From positions 62,001 to 126,000 of the forward strand of contig NZ_CP030064.1 in NCBI RefSeq assembly GCF_003990725.2: a stretch of DNA of 64,000 bases, given 5' to 3'. A program made the position numbers and the translations under genes. The notes under the pieces are model-generated. The model did no database searches. It was not told the origin of the DNA and was given only the letters and a program-made list of their open reading frames with translations. Source of the stretch: Halorubrum sp. PV6. GTDB lineage: Archaea; Halobacteriota; Halobacteria; Halobacteriales; Haloferacaceae. Below are positions 36,948 through 45,275 of this stretch, piece after piece; position 1 is the first letter of the stretch; every line of letters starts with the position of its first letter.

Positions 36948-37141
36948 CCGCGCCTGGCTGCGTCGGTCTCGCGTCCGTTTTTGTACCCCAAACCGAAATC
37001 CGATTAGTCGCCGTTTTCGGTACTTTCGCGCGCCGAAACGCCGATATGGGTCGAATTTGGGAGGGAATCCGGAAAGGAGTCTTGAGGCCACGCACCCTAC
37101 AAGTATTGTACAGAATATGACCCACGATACCACGCTTCACT

Positions 37142-37291
37142 ATGCCGACGTGTGAGCACTGCGAGGCGCACGTCTCGGAACGATTCGCTCGGGTGTTTTC
37201 GGACGCTCGCGGTCGGATTCACGCGTGCCCGAACTGCTCGGCGAACGCCGGGATCGCCGAAGTCGCGAAGGAACGCGCACAGAACGCCTGA
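37142..37291 (+). CDS. Small CxxC zinc-finger protein (DUF7563-like)
   Basis: A 49-residue protein MPTCEHCEAHVSERFARVFS then DARGRIHACPNCSANAGI. Two CxxC pairs (CEHC and CPNC) form a probable zinc ribbon. It resembles a group of tiny haloarchaeal zinc proteins (DUF7563 as I recall it). It lies alone after the TrpD-like gene. Confidence 0.7.
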   Translation: MPTCEHCEAHVSERFARVFSDARGRIHACPNCSANAGIAEVAKERAQNA

Positions 37292-37337
37292 CCCCCGCTG
37301 ATTCTCCCGGCCCTCCGCCTGCGCCGCCTGCCGATCG

Positions 37338-38171
37338 TTATCGGTCGGGCGCGGGCGGCATCGCGCGCTTGTGAGCGCTGCGCTCGTGCAGATCCGCGAC
37401 GCGCTCGACCGCCGCTTCCGGCACGCCGAGCTCCCGGACCGTCGCCGACCGCGAGAGCCCGCCGTCGACGTGGACCGCGAGGATGGCGTCGACGGTGTCG
37501 TAGTCGAGGCCCATCTCCTCGGCGTCGGTCTGTCCCTCCCACATGCCCGCGGTCGGCTCCTGCATCACCAAATCGCGGGGGACGCCGACGTGGGCGGCCA
37601 ACTGGCGGACCTGCTGTTTGTACAGGTTGCCGATGGGGTTGCAGTCGACCGCCTGGTCGCCGTATTTGGTGTAGTAGCCCGTCATCGCCTCCGCGCGGTT
37701 CCCGGTCCCCAACACGACCCGGTTCTCCGCGTTGGCGACGAAGTAGTTCACTACCGCGCGAGTGCGGACGTAGACGTTGCCGGCCGCCATGCGGTCGTCC
37801 GCGGCCTCGGGGACCGCGTCGAAGAACGACTCCGCTATCGGCTGGATCTCGACTACGTCGTACTCGATTCCGAGGTCCTCGGCGACGCGCTCCGCGTCGC
37901 TCATCATCTCCGGATCGTTCACTTCGGACGGCATCGTGATCCCGTGAAGCCCGTCTTTCCCGAGCGCCTCGACGGCGAGGTGGGCGGTCACGGTCGAGTC
38001 GATCCCGCCCGACAGCCCGAGGACCGCCCCCTCGGCGCCCGCGTCGTCGACGATGTCACGAATAAAGGAGACGATCCGCTCGCGGGTCGCCGCCAGCTCC
38101 GCCTCCGAGAGGCGGAGGTCGAGCGGGGGGTCGTCCGACAGCAACACCGACTGGTCCGAGGTCTGGCTCAT
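37338..38171 (-). CDS. nadE: NAD+ synthetase (ammonia-dependent)
   Basis: A 277-residue enzyme that converts nicotinate adenine dinucleotide to NAD+ with ATP and ammonia. The PP-loop SGGIDST is at about 54-60. The region VLGTGNRAEAMTGYYTKYGD, the substrate-binding DCNPIGNLYKQQVRQLA and the C-terminal KR residues (HKRAMPP) are typical. There is no glutaminase domain, so free ammonia is used. A TATA-like GGTATTAGTCG (minus strand, 38196-38206) is upstream. Confidence 0.96.
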   Translation of the reverse strand: MSQTSDQSVLLSDDPPLDLRLSEAELAATRERIVSFIRDIVDDAGAEGAVLGLSGGIDSTVTAHLAVEALGKDGLHGITMPSEVNDPEMMSDAERVAEDLGIEYDVVEIQPIAESFFDAVPEAADDRMAAGNVYVRTRAVVNYFVANAENRVVLGTGNRAEAMTGYYTKYGDQAVDCNPIGNLYKQQVRQLAAHVGVPRDLVMQEPTAGMWEGQTDAEEMGLDYDTVDAILAVHVDGGLSRSATVRELGVPEAAVERVADLHERSAHKRAMPPAPDR

Positions 38172-38287
38172 ACCCTAGTGTAGGACCGAGGCGACTAATA
38201 CCTCCCCGTCGACGCCAAGAACTGGACGGTCATCGGGTTATGCGGCGCGTTTCGGCGTTCTCACAGCTTTTAGGCGGCCGCCGCGGC

Positions 38288-38878
38288 TTATAAATACCCT
38301 TCCGCCTCGGCCAACAGCAACCCCTCCAGCGTGGCGTCGTTCGTCGGCGGCTCCCGAGCGACCGCCAGCGCCTCGTCGATCGGGACCGTCCGCGGCACGA
38401 GGAACTCGTTGCTGTCGTGGTCGACGCTGACCGGCTCTAACCCCTCGGCGAACACGTAGCCGCGCTTGTGGCGCAACACGCCCGTCGAACACCACACCTC
38501 CTGTAAGAGCACGGTCGACGCCGGGTCGAAGCCGGTCTCTTCGGCGAGCTCCCGAGCCCCGGCGGCGGTGTACGACTCGCCGGGCTCGACGATCCCCGCC
38601 GGAAGCTCCAGTTGGGTGTTGCGTACGGTCGGCCGGTACTGCTCGACGAACAGCACCTGATCGTCGGCGACCGCGATCACCACGGTCGCGGGCGACAGCT
38701 CCGCCCAGTAGTACTTCTTTTCGGTCCCGTCCGGCTGTTCGACGCGGTCGTACCCGCCGACGAACCAGCCGGCGTCGTACTCCACCGCGACCTCTAAGAC
38801 CGGCCACTCCGGCTCGCCGGGCAGCGAGTGCGACCGCCCGTCGTCGAACGCCGGCAGGTCGCGGAGGTCGTCGCTCAC
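38288..38878 (-). CDS. Nudix hydrolase (ADP-ribose pyrophosphatase type)
   Basis: A 196-residue Nudix protein. The Nudix box is visible as GIVEPGESYTAAGARELAEETGF (Gx5Ex7REUxEExG pattern), preceded by QYRPTVRNTQLELPAG, which is typical for ADP-ribose pyrophosphatases. The GTG start at 38878 overlaps the stop of the next gene upstream by 4 bp, so both are probably translated from one message. Confidence 0.88.
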   Translation of the reverse strand: MSDDLRDLPAFDDGRSHSLPGEPEWPVLEVAVEYDAGWFVGGYDRVEQPDGTEKKYYWAELSPATVVIAVADDQVLFVEQYRPTVRNTQLELPAGIVEPGESYTAAGARELAEETGFDPASTVLLQEVWCSTGVLRHKRGYVFAEGLEPVSVDHDSNEFLVPRTVPIDEALAVAREPPTNDATLEGLLLAEAEGYL

Positions 38879-39258
38879 GGCTGTACCACCTCCACGTAGT
38901 AGACCTGTCCGCCGCGGCGGACGCGCACCCCGTCGCCGGCCGCCGCTTCCGGCACCTGCTGGGTGAGGGCGTCCACCTCGTCGAACGGCGTGTGGGTGAA
39001 CCACTTCTTCGCGCCGGAGAGCCCGGTCTGGTACCCCTCCGAGCGCCCGTCCTCGCTCTCGATTGCGGTCGTCAGGAACGGGTACCGCCGGTCGGAGACG
39101 TTGTTCACGTCGGCGGCGGTCTCGTTCGTCTCGATCGGTTCGGCGGTGAGGTAGTAGGGGTCGCCGCTCCCGAGGTAGCTCGGCACCGCCCCCAACGCGA
39201 GCAGGGCGACGGCGACCAAGGCGATGGCGACGAGGAGGTTCCGCGTGACCGGGCGCAT
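38875..39258 (-). CDS. Membrane-anchored extracytoplasmic protein, unknown function
   Basis: A 127-residue protein with one N-terminal hydrophobic helix (LLVAIALVAVALLALGAV) and an outward ~100-residue domain (GDPYYLTAEPIETNETAADV ... VYYVEVVQP). It precedes the Nudix gene with a 4-bp overlap. The protein seems to be a haloarchaeal family without known function. The start at 39258 places the helix right at the N-terminus. Confidence 0.7.
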   Translation of the reverse strand: MRPVTRNLLVAIALVAVALLALGAVPSYLGSGDPYYLTAEPIETNETAADVNNVSDRRYPFLTTAIESEDGRSEGYQTGLSGAKKWFTHTPFDEVDALTQQVPEAAAGDGVRVRRGGQVYYVEVVQP

Positions 39259-39408
39259 GGGTATCGTTGGCCCCGCCGGGGAATACCGGTTTCGACCGCG
39301 GCCGCCGCGGGCCGTCCGGCCGAACACGGAACCGCCACGCTCGTCGGCTGGGCGTCCCGACGCGGCTCTCGCCGACGCGTTTTAGCCGGCCGCGCCCCTC
39401 GCGTGCGC

Positions 39409-40365
39409 ATGGAGTTCCGGTTCGAGTTGGCGCTGTGTGCCGCGCTCGAATCGCCGGACCGCGTCGTTTCCCGACAGCTCGGCGCTGGCATCGAGAACCC
39501 CGGCGGCCGGATCGTCGACGTCTGCGTGATGACGCCCGGCCCGGCGTTCGACCGGCGCGCGGCGATCACGGCCGACCGGATCCCCGACCCAGCCATCGAG
39601 GCCGCCGTTGGTCCCGGCGAGGCGGTCCCGCTCACGGAGGCGTTCGACCTGCCGCCCGACCGCGCCGAGGCGGTCGCCGACCACGCGGCCGCGGTCGGGT
39701 ATCTCGAACGCGAGCGTCGCGACGGGCGGCCGGTCGTGCGCGCGACCGCCCGGTACCCCGACGACTGGGTCGGGTCGCTCACCGCCGTCGAGAACAAGCC
39801 GGACCTCGGTTCGCCCGGCGATCTGGCGGCGCAACTGCGGTACGACGCCGCGCTCGGCCTGTTCGACCACGTCGTCCTCGCGACGGCCTCGTACGTCACC
39901 CGCGCGCACCTCAACCGGATCCCCGACGTGGTCGGCGTCTGGCGGTTCGACCCCGACACGGGCGACCGCGAGGTCGTCCGCGAGCCGACCCGCCTCGCGC
40001 CCGACGCGCCCGGCGTCGAGATTCGCGACGAGCGCGCGCTCCGAACCGACGTGGCGCTCGTCACCGCCGACGCGAAGGCGCGCAAACGCCGCCGGATCGC
40101 CGAACGCGCCTACGGGAAGGGGTGGCGACCGGACCCGCCCGCCTGCGCGCACGCGACGACGACCGCCGACGGGCGCCCCTACTGCGAACAGTTCGAGCGC
40201 GTCGTCAACCCCGGCCGCGACTGCGGCCAGGCCTGCGAGGCGTTCGAGCCCGCGGACCCGCCGGCGACCGACCGGGACGCGCTCCGCGACGAGCGCACCG
40301 CGTGGGTCGCGACGCCGGACGGCGCCGGGCCGCGTCGCCAGTCGGGCCTCTCGCGGTTCCGCTGA
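39409..40365 (+). CDS. Haloarchaeal DUF5787-like protein (nuclease-like Cys-containing)
   Basis: A 318-residue soluble protein starting MEFRFELALCAALE. The middle section (VENKPDLGSPGDLAAQLRYDAALGLFDHVVLAT) resembles the catalytic core of restriction-type nucleases (E-x-K followed by Gln), although this is inference. The C-terminal part has a Cys/His group (PACAHATTTADGRPYCEQF ... GRDCGQACEAF) that may bind metal. From memory the family is DUF5787. It is alone upstream of a CBS protein. Confidence 0.72.
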   Translation: MEFRFELALCAALESPDRVVSRQLGAGIENPGGRIVDVCVMTPGPAFDRRAAITADRIPDPAIEAAVGPGEAVPLTEAFDLPPDRAEAVADHAAAVGYLERERRDGRPVVRATARYPDDWVGSLTAVENKPDLGSPGDLAAQLRYDAALGLFDHVVLATASYVTRAHLNRIPDVVGVWRFDPDTGDREVVREPTRLAPDAPGVEIRDERALRTDVALVTADAKARKRRRIAERAYGKGWRPDPPACAHATTTADGRPYCEQFERVVNPGRDCGQACEAFEPADPPATDRDALRDERTAWVATPDGAGPRRQSGLSRFR

Positions 40366-40412
40366 CCGGCGGCCGTGGGAATCCTTATGCTTCGAGGGAT
40401 GGACAGATACGT

Positions 40413-40817
40413 ATGGACGACATCGAAGACGTGTTCGTCGCGCGCCTGATGACGAGCGAACTGTACACGGTGACGCCGGACACGCTCGTCGAGGACGCGG
40501 CGGCCGTACTGCTCGACAACGACATCAGCTCGGCGCTCGTCGTCGAGGACGGCGCGCTGGTCGGCATCCTCACGACGACCGATTTCGTCGACATCGTCGC
40601 CAAGAGCCAGCCGAAAGCCGAGACGACCGTCGAGCGATACATGACCGCGGACCCGATCACGGCGAGCGCACAGGACTCGGTGTCCGCGGTGGCCGCGACG
40701 ATGGTCGAACACGGGTTCCACCACGTTCCCGTCGTCGACGGCGACGAACCGATCGGGATCATCACCACCTCCGACTTCGCGTCCTACGTCTCTTCGCCCG
40801 AAGCGCCCTCTCCGTAA
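40413..40817 (+). CDS. Two-CBS-domain protein
   Basis: A 134-residue protein made of two CBS repeats (MTSELYTVTPDTLVEDAAAV ... VEDGALVGILTTTDF; YMTADPITASAQDSVSAVAA ... PIGIITTSDF). CBS pairs bind adenosine nucleotides and often sense energy state; partner unknown. ATG at 40413. Confidence 0.9.
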   Translation: MDDIEDVFVARLMTSELYTVTPDTLVEDAAAVLLDNDISSALVVEDGALVGILTTTDFVDIVAKSQPKAETTVERYMTADPITASAQDSVSAVAATMVEHGFHHVPVVDGDEPIGIITTSDFASYVSSPEAPSP

Positions 40818-40872
40818 CGGTATTTAAGAGCGTCAGCGAGACCGGCGTGTCGACATCTCGGACCCCCCGGCA

Positions 40873-40880
40873 CGTTTAAG
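40873..40880 (+). promoter_or_regulatory. TATA box of the candidate ncRNA
   Basis: CGTTTAAG, 22-29 bp before the first base-paired segment at 40902. No protein gene on this strand follows within promoter range other than a weak 50-codon frame. Confidence 0.5.
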
Positions 40881-40901
40881 TTGATTCCACCACTCTGTAC
40901 A

Positions 40902-41027
40902 GGTGACGCTTCGCTTGGAGGGCCGAAGCGTCAGCGGGGACCTACTGAACGACACGCTCGTGCCGCTTTTTCCTGGCACGGGCGTGCCGTTCGTCCTTAC
41001 ATCACCGCGAGCGACGCGTCTCGCGCC
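40902..41027 (+). ncRNA. Candidate structured ncRNA with three hairpins
   Basis: After a TATA box, three strong hairpins follow. Hairpin 1 (about 40904-40931) is a perfect stem GACGCTTCG/CGAAGCGTC. Hairpin 2 (about 40939-40996) pairs CACGCTCGTGCC with GGCACGGGCGTG, extended past one mismatch by GAACG/CGTTC and then GGAC/GTCC with a one-sided bulge, with a U-rich loop. Hairpin 3 (about 41007-41026) is CGCGAG/CTCGCG. The region is convergent with the dUTPase gene, so it is not a leader of it. I do not recognise it as SRP RNA, RNase P RNA or a classic C/D or H/ACA guide. A 50-codon GTG frame also spans it, but its third-position G+C is lower than that of real genes here. Confidence 0.5.
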
Positions 41028-41068
41028 CTCAAAGGCAGTGACTTCGACGCCGTGAGCCCACCTTCCCT

Positions 41069-41545
41069 CTACTCGCGCCCCTCGCCCTGATACGTCCCGT
41101 CGTAGGTGCCCTCGTGATCGGCCGCCGCGAGCACGAGCTGGGCGATCCGCGCGCCCGGCTCGATCGATATCTCGTGGCCCACGTCGAGACGGCCCTCGCC
41201 GACCCCTTCGTAGCCCGCGTCCCAGACGGCGGTGTCGATGGTACACGCGTTACGCAGCAGCGTCGACCGCGGGAGCACGAAGCCGATCCGCGCTTCGGGA
41301 ATCCGAACCGGCTCGCCGTACCGGACGACGTACGTCCCCGGCTCCAAGCGATACGCGCCGTCTTCGGGCTCGACCTCGGTACGCTCGCCGACTCGCTTCC
41401 CGTCGCGACGGATCTCGCCCGGCGCCGCCTGTTCGAAGACGGCACCGAGGGTGAGGTCGACGCCGTTCGGCTGTTGCTGTGTCTCGTCGAGGTCGGCGTC
41501 GGCGCTCTCGAGTGCCGCCGCGACCGTCGCTCCCGAATCGAACAT
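41069..41545 (-). CDS. dUTPase/dCTP deaminase-family enzyme
   Basis: A 158-residue trimer-type enzyme of the dCTP deaminase/dUTPase fold, shorter than bacterial Dcd (~190). The conserved core is VLPRSTLLRNACTIDTAVWDAGYEG followed by GRLDV and PGARIAQLVL. It either deaminates dCTP or hydrolyses dUTP; the short haloarchaeal versions are usually annotated as dUTP nucleotidohydrolase. I leave the gene symbol open. Start MFDSGATV at 41545. Confidence 0.83.
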   Translation of the reverse strand: MFDSGATVAAALESADADLDETQQQPNGVDLTLGAVFEQAAPGEIRRDGKRVGERTEVEPEDGAYRLEPGTYVVRYGEPVRIPEARIGFVLPRSTLLRNACTIDTAVWDAGYEGVGEGRLDVGHEISIEPGARIAQLVLAAADHEGTYDGTYQGEGRE

Positions 41546-41719
41546 ACTCGACCGGACCCGCGGCCCAGACTAAACCGTGTCGCCCGCGCGTTCGGGCTCG
41601 GTCCCGCAAAACTCCGGATCTGCTCAAACTGCCGAAATCGACCGATGTAGCCCTTTATTGGCCTTATACACTCGTTACGATCAATTTTCACATGGGTATT
41701 GGTATCACGACCTTTTTTC

Positions 41720-41732
41720 CGCAACAATTGCG
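41720..41732. promoter_or_regulatory. Palindromic site CGCAACAATTGCG upstream of aconitase
   Basis: Identical to the site at 12398-12410. It lies about 46 bp upstream of the TATA box of aconitase, in a locally A/T-rich stretch (41640-41790). Confidence 0.55.
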
Positions 41733-41777
41733 TCTCAAACCGATCTAACACGGTCGATCTTCCAGAAAACTCGCGGG

Positions 41778-41785
41778 TTTTATAT
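41778..41785 (+). promoter_or_regulatory. TATA box of aconitase
   Basis: GGTTTTATATTC, with TTTATATT centred ~30 bp before the ATG at 41812, which suggests a leaderless message. Confidence 0.7.
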
Positions 41786-41811
41786 TCACGGGAGAGCCAT
41801 CTCCGCGTGAT

Positions 41812-43794
41812 ATGGGACAAACGATTACAGAGAAGATCCTCGATGACCATCTCGTCGAGGGCGAGCTGACGCCCGGCGAGGAGATCGGCATCGAGATCGA
41901 CCAAGTGCTGACACAGGACACCACGGGGACGATGGTGTGGCTCCAGTTCGAGGCGCTGGAGATGGACGAGGTCCAGACGGAGCTCGCCGCGCAGTACTGC
42001 GACCACCAGACGTACCAGTTCGACTTCAAAAACACCGACGACCACCGCTTCCTCCGCTCTGCGGCCGGCACGTACGGCGCGTACTTCTCCCGGCCCGGCA
42101 ACGGTATCTGCCACCAGGTTCACAAGGAGAACTTCGCGGCGCCCGGTAAGACGCTGCTCGGCTCCGACTCGCACACGCCGACTCCCGGCGGCCTCGGCGA
42201 GCTCGCGATCGGCGCCGGCGGCCTCGACATCGCCGTCGCCATGGGCGGTGGCCCCTACTACGTCGAGATGCCGGAAGTCGTCAACGTCCACCTCGAAGGC
42301 GATCTCCCCGAGTGGGCGACCGCCAAGGACGTGGCGCTCCACCTGCTCGGCGAGCTGACCGTCAAGGGCGGCGTCGGGAAGATCTTCGAGTACACCGGCC
42401 CCGGCGCCGAGAAGCTCTCGATCCCCGAGCGGACCACGATCACGAACCTCGGCACCGAGCTCGGCGCCACCTCCTCGATCTTCGGCACCGACGAGAAGAC
42501 GAAAGACTGGCTCGCGCGCCAGGACCGCGAGGAGGAGTACGTCGACCTTCAGCCGGACGACGACGCGGAGTACGCGGAGACCATCGAGGTCGACCTCAAC
42601 GAACTCGAACCGCTCGTGGCCGCGCCTTCGATGCCCGACAACGTCGCCCCCGTCAGCGAGTTCGAGGGTACCGACGTCGAGCAGGTCATCGTCGGCTCCT
42701 GTACCAACGGCGCCTACGAGGATATCCTCCCCAGCGCGAAGATGCTGGAGGGCCGCGAGGTCGCCAAGCAGACCGAGATGATCGTCGCGCCCGGCTCGAA
42801 GCAGGCCTCCGAGATGCTGGCCCGCGAGGGCTGGACCGCGGAGATGATGGCGGCCGGCGTCAACTTCTCCGAGGCGACGTGTGGCGCGTGTATCGGTATC
42901 GGTCACGTGCCCGCCTCCGACTCCGTCTCGCTGCGTACCTTCAACCGCAACTTCGAGGGTCGCTCCGGTATCGAGGACGACTCCGTCTTCCTCTGCTCGC
43001 CCGAGGTCGCCACCGCGGCGGCCATCACGGGCAAAATCGTCGACCCCCGCGACCTCGCCGACGAACTCGGCGACCTCGAGGCGCCCGGCCTCGAGATGGG
43101 GACGAAGTACGGTCCCGGCATGGGCCAGGACGACAACGACATCATCGCGCCCGACGAGGCGATCGACGACGGTCTCGTCAAAGGCCCGAACATCGGCGAC
43201 GTGCCGATCAAAGACGGGATCGACGTGGACGGCGGTGAGGCCCTCCTCAAGATGGAGGACAACATCACGACCGACCACATCATCCCGGCGACGGCGGACA
43301 TCCTGAAGTTCCGCTCGAACATCGAGAAGCTCTCCGAGTTCACGCTCTCGCGCGTCGACGACACGTTCGCGCAGCGCTCGCTCGACGCCGACGGCGGCGT
43401 CCTCGTGGCCGGCGAGAACTACGGGCAGGGCTCCTCGCGCGAACACGCGGCCCTCTGTCCGATGTTCCTCGGCATCGAGGCCGTCTTCGCGCAGAGCTTC
43501 GCCCGCATCCACAAGGCGAACCTGTTCAACTTCGGCATCGTGCCCCTCGCGATCGACGCGGAGACGTACGAGAAGATCGAGCAGGGCGACGACCTCGAAA
43601 TCGTCGACGACGTGCCCGCGGGCGTCCGCTCCGGGCAGGAGGAGTTCACCGTGAGCGTCAACGGCGACTGGGAGTTCACCGCCGACCTCGACGCCTCCGA
43701 CCGCGAACGCGACATCCTCGCAGCGGGCGGCAAGCTCTCGTGGGTCAAACAGCAGCACTCGGGCGACTCCGGCGCGGCGCCGGCAGACGACTGA
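41812..43794 (+). CDS. acn: Aconitate hydratase (monomeric, mitochondrial type)
   Basis: A 660-residue TCA-cycle enzyme interconverting citrate and isocitrate with a 4Fe-4S cluster. Cluster cysteines are visible in VGSCTNGAYEDI and in CGACIGIGHVPAS. The active-site regions HTPTPGGLGELAIGAGGLD and GQGSSREHAALCP (swivelling domain) are intact. The length fits the short archaeal form. A 13-bp palindrome shared with the peptide importer lies upstream, so carbon or amino-acid supply may control it (inference). Confidence 0.96.
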   Translation: MGQTITEKILDDHLVEGELTPGEEIGIEIDQVLTQDTTGTMVWLQFEALEMDEVQTELAAQYCDHQTYQFDFKNTDDHRFLRSAAGTYGAYFSRPGNGICHQVHKENFAAPGKTLLGSDSHTPTPGGLGELAIGAGGLDIAVAMGGGPYYVEMPEVVNVHLEGDLPEWATAKDVALHLLGELTVKGGVGKIFEYTGPGAEKLSIPERTTITNLGTELGATSSIFGTDEKTKDWLARQDREEEYVDLQPDDDAEYAETIEVDLNELEPLVAAPSMPDNVAPVSEFEGTDVEQVIVGSCTNGAYEDILPSAKMLEGREVAKQTEMIVAPGSKQASEMLAREGWTAEMMAAGVNFSEATCGACIGIGHVPASDSVSLRTFNRNFEGRSGIEDDSVFLCSPEVATAAAITGKIVDPRDLADELGDLEAPGLEMGTKYGPGMGQDDNDIIAPDEAIDDGLVKGPNIGDVPIKDGIDVDGGEALLKMEDNITTDHIIPATADILKFRSNIEKLSEFTLSRVDDTFAQRSLDADGGVLVAGENYGQGSSREHAALCPMFLGIEAVFAQSFARIHKANLFNFGIVPLAIDAETYEKIEQGDDLEIVDDVPAGVRSGQEEFTVSVNGDWEFTADLDASDRERDILAAGGKLSWVKQQHSGDSGAAPADD

Positions 43795-43838
43795 GACGGC
43801 TGTCGATCGGATCGTCAGACTCACGGCCCATCTTCTCG

Positions 43839-43847
43839 TTTTTTTTT
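43839..43847 (+). terminator. Poly-T transcription terminator after aconitase
   Basis: A run of nine T on the coding strand about 45 bp past the aconitase stop, typical of intrinsic archaeal termination. Confidence 0.65.
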
Positions 43848-43980
43848 ACCTCGTTGCCAGCGGCGGCTCAGCGAACACCGTGACTCTGCGCCCCATTTAA
43901 GAATAGACTCGCCGCGATCTGTCTCGCCAGTCGCGACGTTTAAAAGATACTGAGAGTGGAGGGTCCTCGTCGCGACCGCG

Positions 43981-44634
43981 TTAGCGGGCCGCGGCGGCGA
44001 CGCGCTCGCGCTCTTCCTTCTGTGAGATGGAGTACGAGCGCTCGGGGTCGTAGTCCGCGGCCGTGACGAGCTCGTTCGCGAGCGCCTCGGCGGCGGATGT
44101 CGTCGACTTGTAGGTCGTGTTAGCGACGCCGTCGGAGATGAAAAGCAGCGCCTGATCGACGCGGCGCTGCGGCGCGACGTCGACCGCCTTGGGGACGGAG
44201 ATGCCACCGTACTTCAGGCGGACGGTCTCCTCACGCGGCGCGGCGTTCTCGACGGCCGTCACGAGAATCTGAACCGGGTTCTCCTCGGTCCGCTCGTGGA
44301 TGATGTCGAAGGCGTCGCGAACGATTCGCGTCGCCTGCTGTTTCTTCCCCGTGTTCTCGTCGGTCTGCATCAAGCGGTTGATCATCCGCTCGACCAGCGA
44401 GATCTCGGACTTTTTGAACTGCTTCGAAGCGTGGCGTCCCATCGTGTGCGCGATGGGCGTCACCGTCATGTATCGCTTCGTCGAGGGGTCCTCGTAGGCG
44501 ATCTCGGTGACGTCCCACACGTCGAACAGCTTGGCGTTCTCGTTTGCGGCCTCGCTGGACGCGGGCGCGTCCGGGTCCGGCTCGTCGGCGGCGACGTCCT
44601 CCTCGGACGGCGCCTCGGTCTCCTCACCGCTCAT
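43981..44634 (-). CDS. rps7: 30S ribosomal protein S7
   Basis: A 217-residue S7 with an acidic N-terminal extension ([20 protein letters not shown]...). The conserved helices include [20 protein letters not shown] and [17 protein letters not shown]. It binds the 3' domain of 16S rRNA in the subunit head. The gene overlaps rps12 by 4 bp and ends the transcription/translation cluster. Elongation factor 2, which often follows S7 in archaea, is not next to it; a convergent aconitase is. Confidence 0.97.
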   Translation of the reverse strand: MSGEETEAPSEEDVAADEPDPDAPASSEAANENAKLFDVWDVTEIAYEDPSTKRYMTVTPIAHTMGRHASKQFKKSEISLVERMINRLMQTDENTGKKQQATRIVRDAFDIIHERTEENPVQILVTAVENAAPREETVRLKYGGISVPKAVDVAPQRRVDQALLFISDGVANTTYKSTTSAAEALANELVTAADYDPERSYSISQKEERERVAAAAR

Positions 44635-45059
44635 CTGACGGGTTTCTCCGCGTTGCCGCGAACCAGTTCGATCATGGAGACACCGTTGACCTTTTCGACC
44701 TTGTAGTTGACACCGGAGAGGTCGCCCATCGCGCGACCCTTCGCCCCACCGATCCCGGCGATGGTGACCTCGTCGTGCTCGTCGATGAACGAGATGGCGC
44801 CGTCACCGGGACAGAACGCGGTGACCTGCTTCCCGTTCTTGATGAGCTGAACGCGGACACACTTTCGAATCGCCGAGTTCGGCTGCTTTGCCTCGATTCC
44901 GACCTTCTCTAAGACGATGCCGCGAGCCTGCGGGGCACCCTCGAGGGGGTCGGACTTCTTTTTGAGCCCGCGCTCTCGCCGAGCGTACTCGGAGTCGGAC
45001 CAGCGGCGCTTCTGCCGGTCCTGTTTGAGCTTACGGGCCGCGTATTTGCCGTTCGCCAT
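44631..45059 (-). CDS. rps12: 30S ribosomal protein S12
   Basis: A 142-residue archaeal S12 ([20 protein letters not shown]). The decoding-site loop [20 protein letters not shown] and the [14 protein letters not shown] stretch are typical. It is a decoding-centre protein of the small subunit. A minus-strand TATA box (CTTAAGTAG, 45083-45091) suggests it starts its own leaderless S12-S7 message, apart from the polymerase operon. Confidence 0.97.
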   Translation of the reverse strand: MANGKYAARKLKQDRQKRRWSDSEYARRERGLKKKSDPLEGAPQARGIVLEKVGIEAKQPNSAIRKCVRVQLIKNGKQVTAFCPGDGAISFIDEHDEVTIAGIGGAKGRAMGDLSGVNYKVEKVNGVSMIELVRGNAEKPVR

Positions 45060-45083
45060 CGTACAACCACTTCCGAACGGAGC

Positions 45084-45091
45084 TACTTAAG
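45084..45091 (-). promoter_or_regulatory. TATA box of rps12-rps7
   Basis: CTTAAGTA on the minus strand, 25-32 bp before the S12 ATG. Confidence 0.55.
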
Positions 45092-45275
45092 CGTCGTCTT
45101 TCGGCTCGGCGAAACGGCCTCAGATCGCTCGAGCGGTGCCTCTCGTCCATTTTGAGCGTGTTTCTCGTCGCGCACGAGGCAGAAATAACCGACGCTCGTT
45201 CCCGATGAGCCGGTAAGCCGGCGCGAGCGCCCGCCGTTGCTCGCTGTCGTCTCTCGGGACGAGCGAGCCGGCGGC

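Noticed and set aside
40902-41055. 50-codon GTG frame over the candidate ncRNA
   Set aside because: About 28% of codons end in A or T, much more than neighbouring genes, and the stems dominate the sequence. A leaderless peptide is not ruled out but ncRNA is the better reading.
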